NCBI RefSeq assembly: GCF_005795905.1
Contig: NZ_VAWE01000001.1
Location: forward strand, 7,188,501-7,252,500
DNA from: Streptomyces marianii
GTDB taxonomy: Bacteria > Actinomycetota > Actinomycetes > Streptomycetales > Streptomycetaceae
Direction: 5' to 3'
DNA length: 64,000 nucleotides
In this document: positions 35,528 through 43,500 of the stretch, piece after piece
Layout of the letters: every line of letters starts with the position of its first letter
How positions within the stretch are numbered: the first letter of the stretch is position 1
Notes under the pieces: model-generated
Told to the model about the DNA's origin: nothing
The model's input: only the letters and a program-made list of their open reading frames with translations
The model's database searches: none
Made by a program: the position numbers and the translations under genes

Positions 35528-36805
35528 TCACGCGAGCTCTCGGCCGCGGGTCTCCGGCAGTCCCAGCAGTGCGACGACGGCCAGTCCGTAGCCCACGGCG
35601 CCGAAGACCAGGGCACCGCCGACGCCCCAGCTGCCGGCCAGGAACCCGACCAGTGTGGGGAAGAACGCCCCCACCGCACGGCCGGTGTTGTACGTGAAGC
35701 CCTGGCCGGTGCCGCGCACGGCCGTCGGGTAGAGCTCCGCCAGGAACGATCCGAAGCCGCTGAAGATGGCCGACATGCAGAATCCGAGCGGGAACCCGAG
35801 CACCAGCAGCAGCCCGTCCGCGCCGGAGGGGATGTTGGTGTACGCCAGGATGCAGCCCGCGGAGAGCACGGCGAACAGCGCGATGTTCTTCTTGCGGCCG
35901 AGGACGTCGGTGAGGTACCCGCCCGTCAGATAGCCGATGAACGCCCCGGATATGAGGAGGGTCAGATAGCCGCCGGTGCCGACGACGGTGAGGCCCCGCT
36001 CCGTCTTGAGGTACGTCGGCACCCAGGTCGCCAGTGTGTAGTAGCCGCCCTGGACACCGGTGGACAGCAGCACCGCGAAGACCGTCGTCCGGGTCAGGTC
36101 CTTGCGGAATATCGCGGTGAACGATCCGCGGTCGCGGCTCGTCCTGCGGCGCTCGGCGGCCTCGGGCGCGTCCGTCACGTTCCGGCGGACGTAGATGATG
36201 AGGAGGGCGGGCAGGGCGCCCGTCCAGAACATGACGCGCCACGCGGTGTCGGCGTCGAGGAACTGGAAGACCAGCGTGTAGACGATCACGGCGAGGGCCC
36301 AGCCGGCGGCCCACGAGCTCTGGATCGCGCCGAGTGTGCGGCCGCGGTGCTTCGCCGTGGCGTACTCCGCCACCAGGATCGCGCCGACGGCCCACTCGCC
36401 GCCGAAACCGAGGCCCTGGAGCGCCCGGAACACCAGCAGCGTCTCGTAGTTGGGCGCGAAGCCGCACAGCACGGTGAACAGGGCGTAGGTGATCACCGTG
36501 ATCATCAGGGCCCGGACCCGGCCTATGCGGTCGGCGAGGATTCCGGCGAGCGCTCCGCCTATCGCGGAGACGACCAGGGTGACGGTGGTCAGCAGCCCGG
36601 TCTGGCCGCTGTCCAGGCTGAAGTAGGCGGCGATGGCCACCATGCTGAGCGGCAGCGTGAAGAAGTCGTAGGAGTCCAGCGCAAAGCCGCCGAACGCGCC
36701 GGCGAAGGCCCGGCGGCCCCGCGGCCCGAGTGCGCGCAGCCAGGCGAACGCGCCGGCGTCCTCGGGCAGTTCGCCTTGCTCCGGCTGGGTCTTGGTCGTG
36801 CTCAT
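35528..36805 (-). CDS. MFS transporter of the pxp operon
   Basis: A 425-residue major-facilitator transporter with 12 predicted helices. FALDSYDFFTLPLSMVAIAAYF opens helix 1, ILADRIGRVRALM is the loop 2-3 motif, and FGGEWAVGAILVAEY and YLTDVLGRKKNIAL follow, most like the metabolite:H+ (sialate/lactate SHS or aromatic acid) branch. ATG 36805 follows GAGGTG. As first gene of the MFS-pxpABC operon it probably imports 5-oxoproline or a related carboxylate; this rests on context only. Confidence 0.88.
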   Translation of the reverse strand: MSTTKTQPEQGELPEDAGAFAWLRALGPRGRRAFAGAFGGFALDSYDFFTLPLSMVAIAAYFSLDSGQTGLLTTVTLVVSAIGGALAGILADRIGRVRALMITVITYALFTVLCGFAPNYETLLVFRALQGLGFGGEWAVGAILVAEYATAKHRGRTLGAIQSSWAAGWALAVIVYTLVFQFLDADTAWRVMFWTGALPALLIIYVRRNVTDAPEAAERRRTSRDRGSFTAIFRKDLTRTTVFAVLLSTGVQGGYYTLATWVPTYLKTERGLTVVGTGGYLTLLISGAFIGYLTGGYLTDVLGRKKNIALFAVLSAGCILAYTNIPSGADGLLLVLGFPLGFCMSAIFSGFGSFLAELYPTAVRGTGQGFTYNTGRAVGAFFPTLVGFLAGSWGVGGALVFGAVGYGLAVVALLGLPETRGRELA

Positions 36806-36897
36806 CGGCACCTCGCAGAGGGGGAGAGGGTGCGGCGGGGATGGTGATGCTGTGTGACGCACTGGTCCTGCAGAGTGACGCTCGCCACACCGTAGAG

Positions 36898-36937
36898 GAT
36901 TGTTCAACGATCCGACAAGAGTCTCGTCGTCTCTTGT
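36898..36937. promoter_or_regulatory. FadR-type operator plus a second palindrome between the pxp operon and its regulator
   Basis: GATTGTTCAACGATC (36898-36912) is a 15-bp palindrome around a central C with one mismatched pair, the GT…AC core style of FadR/GntR operators. Directly next to it, ACAAGAG, nine bases, CTCTTGT (36915-36937) is a second perfect inverted repeat. Both lie in the 186-base region between the divergent MFS and GntR genes. Confidence 0.6.
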
Positions 36938-36991
36938 TCGGGCGGATCCTGCTTCTACGATGGGTGCCGGACGCCGACGGGGCCGCCGGCG

Positions 36992-37735
36992 GTGACGGAG
37001 AGCGGAATAGAGGGCGCTGTGGGCACGACGGGGTCCGAGCTCGGTGAACTGGCCGGTGACCGCCGGCTCCTGGGGCGCACGAGCACGGCGGAGCGGGTGG
37101 CGGACATTCTGCGCACCCGGATCGCGGAGGGCTTCTTCCCGCCGGGGGCGCGGCTCTCGGAGGACGGCATCGGCAAGGCGCTCGGCGTCTCGCGCAACAC
37201 CCTGCGCGAGGCGTTCCGGCTGCTGACGCACGAGCGGCTGCTGGTCCACGAGCTCAACCGCGGGGTGTTCGTCCGGGTCCTCACGGTCGAGGACGTCGAG
37301 GACCTCTACCGGACCCGGCGGCTGATCGAGTGCGCCGTCGTCCGCGGGCTCGGCGAGCCGCCGTTCGTGCTCGACGGGCTGCGCTTCGCGGTGGTCGGCG
37401 GTGAGCAGGCGGCCCGGGAGGAGAACTGGCCGGGCGTGTCGACCGCGAACATCCACTTCCATCGCGAGCTGGTCGCGCTCGCCCGCAGCGCCCGCACCGA
37501 CGAACTGATGCGCGGCGTACTCGCCGAACTCCGCCTCGTCTTCCACGTCGTGGACGACCCCCGTGGACTGCATGAGCCGTATCTCGTGCGAAACCGGGAG
37601 ATTCTGGAAGCGCTGAAGGCGGGCAGGCGCGACGACGCCGAGCGGCTTCTCGCCCGCTACCTCGACGACTCCCGGGCCCGGCTCGTCGAGGTCTACGCAG
37701 GGCTCGTGGCGGACGGGGACGCGGTGGAGCGCTGA
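36992..37735 (+). CDS. GntR/FadR-family transcriptional regulator
   Basis: A 247-residue regulator. The N-terminal winged helix (about 30-95) contains STAERVADILRTRIAEGFFPPGARLSEDGIGKALGVSRNTLREAFRLL. The C-terminal FCD effector domain (about 105-230) is all-helical, with a probable metal-binding set: Asp/His in NIHFHRELVAL, and HVVDDPRGLHEPYLVRNREILEAL. Such regulators sense small carboxylates. GTG 36992 is chosen; later starts are possible. Divergence from the MFS-pxpABC operon and the palindrome at 36898 make it that operon's likely repressor, with 5-oxoproline or glutamate-related acid as ligand (inference). Confidence 0.88.
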   Translation: MTESGIEGAVGTTGSELGELAGDRRLLGRTSTAERVADILRTRIAEGFFPPGARLSEDGIGKALGVSRNTLREAFRLLTHERLLVHELNRGVFVRVLTVEDVEDLYRTRRLIECAVVRGLGEPPFVLDGLRFAVVGGEQAAREENWPGVSTANIHFHRELVALARSARTDELMRGVLAELRLVFHVVDDPRGLHEPYLVRNREILEALKAGRRDDAERLLARYLDDSRARLVEVYAGLVADGDAVER

Positions 37736-37778
37736 GCTCCGGGGCGCCCGTGCCGCGCACGGGGTTTCTGCGCCGTTT

Positions 37779-37807
37779 CGACCGGTGTCGGTGCGAGGAC
37801 CTAGTCT
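37779..37807 (+). promoter_or_regulatory. candidate promoter for a leaderless SMC-like operon transcript
   Basis: TAGTCT (37802-37807) lies seven bases before GTG 37815, where no ribosome site is seen. A weak -35 (TCGACC, 37779-37784) is 17 bases upstream. The layout suits a leaderless mRNA starting at the GTG. Confidence 0.4.
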
Positions 37808-37814
37808 GTGCACC

Positions 37815-39341
37815 GTGACTTCGCCTGCCCCGACGGAATCCGTTCCGCCCCAGCTCAGCGCGGGGCCGCGCCCCGCGCAGGGCCCGGCCGCCGACGAAGG
37901 GCTCGCGCGGCGACTCCGCGCGCTCGCGTGCACCGCCCCGCTGCACGATCTCGACACCCGCAAGGCGAACCTCGCGGGCGAGTACTCGGTCTACGCGATG
38001 GCGGAGGTCGCCCTCGCCGCCATCGACCTCGTCACGCTCAACATGGACTTCGACACCGGCGCCGACCACGAGCAGATAGTGGCCAGGCTCCTTCCGCGGA
38101 TCGCGGCCCAGGCCCCGCGGCGCCCCGCCGCCGAACACGAGCGGGTGGCGCGCTGGGTGCTGGAGAACCTGATCAACGTCGGCAGTGTCGACCGCGGCTT
38201 TCGCGCCGTGTACGGCACCTTCGGCCCGGACGGGGTGTACGTCCGGCGGGACTACGACTTCAAACTCATCGAGGAGGTCCCCGGCTACGGCGGCGGTGTC
38301 TATCTGCGCACCACCGACGAGGCGGTGAACGTGCTCGTCGGCGCTCTCGACACGGACGTCACCAGCGCCCAGATCGCCGCGGAGGTGAAGCTGGAGGTGC
38401 TGATCAGCCGCGGCCGGCTCGCCGACGCCCAGCTGGCCGCGGAGCAGGCCCGCTACCGGACCGTGCAGTACGCCGAGACCCTGCGCAGGACGCTGGAGGC
38501 CACCCGGCGCAATGTGCGCGCCGTCGACTGGCTCAACGCCGTGCCCGACATGATCGCCGAGGCGCTCGACCACGTCGCCGACCGCTACCGCCACGAGAAC
38601 GCGATCCTCACCAACATCCGCAAGGCCCGCGACGAGGCCGAGGACCCCGAGCACAAGCGCCGGGCCGCAGAGCTCGTCGACATAGTCAAGGACTGCATCC
38701 GCCGCCACACCCAGCTCCAGTCCCGGCTCCTGGAGGCCGGCCCGCTCTTCCGGGCGGAGCAGGACCGCCAGGCGTTCGCCGCTCCGGCGGCGCGCTCCGG
38801 CGTCGATCTGTACGGCCATCTCGTCGCGCCGCTGCTGCCCCTGCCCGTCGACCGGGCCATCCGCGTCACCGACGCGTACTTCGCACACGGCACCGGGCTG
38901 CGCACTCCCGCGTCCGTCCGGGTCGCGGACCTCGTCGACCTGCTCCTCAGCCCGCCCGTCGAGCGGGAGCACCTGGGCGCCGAACTGCCAGAGCCGGATC
39001 TGATCGCGACTCCGGACGACAGCCGTTTCAGCGAGGAGCAGCTGACGAGCGCCATGGAACTGCTGGACCTGGAGCACGACGCCCCGCGCCGGCTCTCCGG
39101 TCTCCTCGCCGACGCCCGCCGCCGCGATCCGGACCTGCCCTACCTCGTCGCCCTCCTCGCCGTCCACGCGGCCAGCCCTCCGGTCGGCACGGCCTACCGC
39201 CAGGGCGAGGAGCGGCTGCTGTTCGCCGTCGACGACGGCACCGAGCTGGACGACCCCGAGTTCGGCGGCGCGGACCTGATCGTGGGCACGGCCCTGCTGG
39301 ACGCGGCCGGCATGGCCGCGGACCGCACGGAGGCCGCGTGA
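37815..39341 (+). CDS. kleisin/MukF-like subunit of a three-gene SMC-like system
   Basis: A 508-residue protein with no family I can name with certainty. It starts at GTG 37815, probably leaderless. After a disordered Pro/Ala N-terminus comes a helical, winged-helix-like region (about 30-150: LARRLRALACTAPLHDLDTRKANLAGEYSVYAMAEVALAAIDL). A strand-rich piece follows (YVRRDYDFKLIEEVPGYGGGVYLRTTDEAVNVLVGAL). A long helical middle (about 180-310: QLAAEQARYRTVQYAETLRRTLEATRRNV, then ENAILTNIRKARDEAEDPEHKRRAAEL) and a C-terminal domain (about 320-508) complete it. Size, architecture and order (first, before a MukE-like and an SMC-like gene) resemble MukF/MksF and JetA. The kleisin role is inference. 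Confidence 0.7.
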   Translation: MTSPAPTESVPPQLSAGPRPAQGPAADEGLARRLRALACTAPLHDLDTRKANLAGEYSVYAMAEVALAAIDLVTLNMDFDTGADHEQIVARLLPRIAAQAPRRPAAEHERVARWVLENLINVGSVDRGFRAVYGTFGPDGVYVRRDYDFKLIEEVPGYGGGVYLRTTDEAVNVLVGALDTDVTSAQIAAEVKLEVLISRGRLADAQLAAEQARYRTVQYAETLRRTLEATRRNVRAVDWLNAVPDMIAEALDHVADRYRHENAILTNIRKARDEAEDPEHKRRAAELVDIVKDCIRRHTQLQSRLLEAGPLFRAEQDRQAFAAPAARSGVDLYGHLVAPLLPLPVDRAIRVTDAYFAHGTGLRTPASVRVADLVDLLLSPPVEREHLGAELPEPDLIATPDDSRFSEEQLTSAMELLDLEHDAPRRLSGLLADARRRDPDLPYLVALLAVHAASPPVGTAYRQGEERLLFAVDDGTELDDPEFGGADLIVGTALLDAAGMAADRTEAA

Positions 39342-39504
39342 CGCCGAGCCCGGGGCACGGTGTCCCCGCGTTTCCGTCTCCGCCCGTCCGGCGTGCGCAC
39401 CGTCCGCCCGCCCGGGAGTTCCGCCCGGCCGGCGGCCCGGCGCGCCGCGCAACCGCCCGGCACCGCACCCAAGAGCCCCACCACCGCACAGAGGAGCCCC
39501 AGCC

Positions 39505-40425
39505 GTGAGCGACCAGCACGCAGAGCACGCCGGGCCCCGGCGTGAGCCGGACGTGCCGCTCGGGCCGCCGTCCGGGCCGATGTCCGCTACCACCGCCACC
39601 ACCGGCGTCACCCCCGCCGACGCGGCCGACGCGGCGCGGCTCGTCTCCTTCGGGCTTCAGCCCAAACTGCTGCCCGCCCGCGACGCCGAGTACGCCGACC
39701 TGCTGCGGCGCTACCGCGAGGAGCCCGCCTTCGCCCGCCTCGCCGACGCCGTCGCCACCGGGCTCGGACTGGTCGTCCTCGAGGTGTCGCCCCGCGCGGG
39801 GATGGCCGTGACCGCGGCCGAGGACTCGGTCTTCGCCGTCCGTATGGGCGACTACGCCCGACGGGCCTCCGCCGAATCGGCCGACCGGTTCCTCCACGGC
39901 CTCGCCCATCTGGCCGTCGCCGCACTGGCGTTCCCCCGCCCCGAGGACCTCGCCGACGACGGCTACATCGGCCGGATCACCGTCAACGGTGTCGACGCCT
40001 TCGTACGGCAGGCCTGCCGCCGTCTGGAGGAGCGGGCCGAGGAGCAGGGAGAGAACACCGACCCGGCGTCCGGCGCCCCGGGACTCGAAGCCGCCTGGCG
40101 CATCTACGCGCGGCGCAGCGCCACCGGAGCCACCAAGGACGCCCGCCGCCTCGCCGGCTCCACCACCGGCATCATCGCCAAGGCGGTCGCCTTCCTCACC
40201 GACTCCGGCTTCCTGCAGCGCACCGGGGAGGACTCCGGCGGCGCGTACCGGACCACCGCCCGTTACCAGCTGCAGGTCCGCGACATGGCGGGCAGTGCCG
40301 CCATGGCCGAGCTGCTGGAGCTCGGAGTCGTCCCCGTCACCGACGGCTCCGCCACTCTCGTGCCGGCGCCGGACGCCGACGACCTGGAACTGGCCGCCGA
40401 CGCCGGCCTCCCGTTCCACCCATGA
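39505..40425 (+). CDS. MukE/JetB-like winged-helix subunit
   Basis: A 306-residue protein starting at GTG 39505 behind GAGGAG. Residues about 50-190 hold a first mixed alpha/beta winged-helix-like domain (YADLLRRYREEPAFARLADAVATGLGLVVLEV … FAVRMGDYAR). A second follows (about 205-265: IIAKAVAFLTDSGFLQRTGEDSGGAYRTTARYQLQVRDMA), as in MukE, MksE and JetB. Such proteins form dimers that bind the kleisin next to the SMC heads. The Gly/Pro-rich ends look flexible. A 163-base gap separates it from the first gene and 76 bases from the SMC-like gene; all three are probably co-transcribed. Confidence 0.7.
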   Translation: MSDQHAEHAGPRREPDVPLGPPSGPMSATTATTGVTPADAADAARLVSFGLQPKLLPARDAEYADLLRRYREEPAFARLADAVATGLGLVVLEVSPRAGMAVTAAEDSVFAVRMGDYARRASAESADRFLHGLAHLAVAALAFPRPEDLADDGYIGRITVNGVDAFVRQACRRLEERAEEQGENTDPASGAPGLEAAWRIYARRSATGATKDARRLAGSTTGIIAKAVAFLTDSGFLQRTGEDSGGAYRTTARYQLQVRDMAGSAAMAELLELGVVPVTDGSATLVPAPDADDLELAADAGLPFHP

Positions 40426-40501
40426 CCTCGCGGCGGGCCGCCCGCCGTCCACCTTCGCCCCACCGCCTCAACCCCCCTGAGAACGACGAGAGTCCGCCGC
40501 C

Positions 40502-43500
40502 ATGTACGAGCTGTCCCGGGTACGCCTCTACTCCATCGGGCCCGCCGGTGCGCGCTATGCCGACACCGTGCTGGACCTGCGCGGAGTCGGCGCGCCCGTG
40601 CCCGACCCGGCCCCGACGCAGGCCGAGTTCTTCGAGGAGGAGCCGGTCGGGCCGCCCCGCCGCCCCGCCCCCGCGGGCGTGCTCTTCCTGGAGAACGGCG
40701 GCGGCAAGTCCGTCCTCCTCAAGCTGATCTTCTCGGTGATGCTGCCCGGTCACCGCAACACCCTCGGCGGGGCCAGCTCCGGTGTGCTGCGCAAGTTCCT
40801 GCTCGCCGACGACTGCGGCCACGTCGCCCTGGAGTGGCAGCACACTCTGACCGGCGAACTGGTCGTCGTCGGCAAGGCCAGCGAATGGCGCGGCCGCCAG
40901 GTCTCCAACGACCCCCGCAAGTTCGCCGAGGCCTGGTACTCCTTCCGGCCCGGGCCAGGTCTCAGCCTGGACTCGCTGCCCGTCGCCGAGTCCACCGCCG
41001 TCCGCCCGCCCGTCGAGGGCGCCTCGGGCGCGCGGGGCCGGCGTCGCACCATGAAGGGCTTCCGCGACGCCATCACCGAGGCGGGCAAGGCGTATCCGCA
41101 CCTGGAGGTGTACTGGGAGGAGATCCACGACCGCTGGAACGAGCACCTCGGAGACCTGGGCCTCGATCCCGAACTCTTCCGCTACCAGCGGGAGATGAAC
41201 GCGGACGAGGGAGAGGCCGCCGGGCTGTTCGCGGTCAAGAAGGACTCCGACTTCACGGACCTGCTGCTGCGCGCGGTCACCGACACCCGTGACACGGACG
41301 GGCTCGCCGACCTCGTCAGCGGCTTCGGCAGCAAACTGGGCCGCCGCGCCGAGCTCATCGCCGAACGTGACTTCACAGCAGGCTCCGTCGACCTCCTCGG
41401 GCGCATCGTGGAGGCCGCCGACACCCGGGCCAGGGCCCGCGACATCCACCTCGGGGCCGAACGCCGCACCCGTACCCTCGCGCACCGGCTCTCCGCCAGG
41501 GCCGGCGAGGAGCGCGCCCGTACCGCCGAACTCGCCCAGCAGGTCACCGCCGCCGCACACACCGTCACCGAAGCGGAGCGCTCCCGCAGCCACAGCTCCC
41601 TCATCGCGGCCGAACTGGCCTACCGGCACGCGTCGCTGGCCCTCACCGCGGCGGAGAAGGCCGCCGCCGCCCAGCGCCGCGAGCTGACCGACGCACGCAC
41701 GCTCCACGCCGCCTGGCAGGCCGCCGAGGCGGTGCTCCGCCACCGGGCCGCCACGGACCGCTCCGCACGGGTGGCCGCCGCCATCCGCGAGGCCGAGCGG
41801 GACGCCGCCCCCGCGCTCGCGGCCCGCGCGAAGGCCGCCGCCGATCTCGTGCGCGCCCTCCACTCCGCCGCCGAGGACGGCGAGCGCCTGGCCAACGAGG
41901 AGGAGGAGCGCTCCGCCGGTCTCCAGGAAGCCGGCGAGGCCGCCCACCGCGACGCCACCGCCGCCGCCACCGACGCCCAGCGGGCCCGCAGCGAGGCGGG
42001 CCATCTCCGCCAGCGCCTCGCCGAGGTCGAACAGGAGACCGCGGAGGCCGTCCGCGCCGGCTGGCTCGACGACACGGCCCCGGACGCCGACCCGGCGCGG
42101 GCCGCCCTCGCGGCCAGCGACGCGGAGAAGACCGCGGTCGCCGCCTGGGACGCGGCCCGCGACGCCGCCCGCACGGCCGCGGAACGCGCCCGTGAGACGG
42201 CGGCCGCCGAGACCCGGGCCGAACTGACCGCGGCCCGCGCCGCGGACGCCGCCGAGGCAGCCGCCCACGCCTACGAGGCCGAGCGGCTCGCCGCCGCTTC
42301 CCTCGCCGGGTCCGAGCGCCTCGGCGAACTGCTCGGTCTGCCGGCGACCGCCGGGCCGGCGGAGGTCCCCGGGCCCCGGCGCGAGCCGTCCACCGAGCCG
42401 TCTGCTCCCGCCGCGACGGACACGCGGACGGCGATCCCGGCACAGACGACCGGCCCCGAGGACGGCCGCCCCGCGAACGCTCCGGCGGGGACCGCGGCAG
42501 CGGACGGCCCCGAGGCCGTCCGGCGCGAGCACGGCACCGAAGGCCCCCTCACCACCGAGGAGTTCGACCGCTACGCCGACGAACTGCGAGAGCTCCTCGA
42601 CCAGGGCGTCGCGGCCGCCGAGCGCCAGCTGTTCGACCTGAGGACCGCGGCCGCGGACGACTCCCGCATCCTCGGGGCGCTCGGCGACGGCGGGCTGCTG
42701 CCCCCCGGGCCCGACGTCCTCGCGACCGTCGAGTTCCTCGGTGAGCACGGCATCCCCGCACTGCCCGGCTGGCGCTACCTCGCCCAGGCCGTCGCCCCGG
42801 CCGACCACGCCGCCGTGCTCGCGGCGCGGCCCGAGCTGGTCGACGGTGTCGTCATCACCGACCCCGTGTCGTACGCCCGCGCCCGCGAGGTGCTGAACGG
42901 CGCGGCACTGCTGCCGCGTTCCGCCGTCGCCGTCGGAACCGCGGCAGCCCTGCTCGCCCCCGTACCGGGGCCGGCCGCCGGAACGGACACCGACGTGTTC
43001 CTCGTGCCGCCGAACCCCGCCATGCACGACGAGCACGCCGCGGACGAGGAGCGGCAGGCACTCCGGGCACGCGCCGCGGAGCGGGACGAGGAGATCAGGA
43101 ACCTTGCGGCCCGGCTGGCGGGCGACCGAGCTCTCGCCGCCCGTATCGGCTCCTGGCGTGCCGACTGCCCGCCCGGCATGCTCGCCGAGCTCGCCGGGGC
43201 CGCGCGCACCGCCCGGGAGGCGGCCGAGGCCGCCGAGGAGGCGCTCGCCGAGGCCCGCACGGCCCGGGCGGAAGCCGAGGAGGCCGCCGCCGACACCGCC
43301 CGGGTGCGCGACGAACGGCAGGACACCGCCCAGCGGGCCCGCCGCGCCGCGGACGCGCTCGCCGGACTCGCCTTCCGCCTCCGCGAGCGCGCCGGCTGGC
43401 AGGCGAAGCTGCGTGAACTCGCCGACGAGGCCGCCGAGTCCGACGCCCGCGCCGCCTCCTGCCTCGATCGGGCGAGAGCCGCCGACCAGGACCGCCGGGC

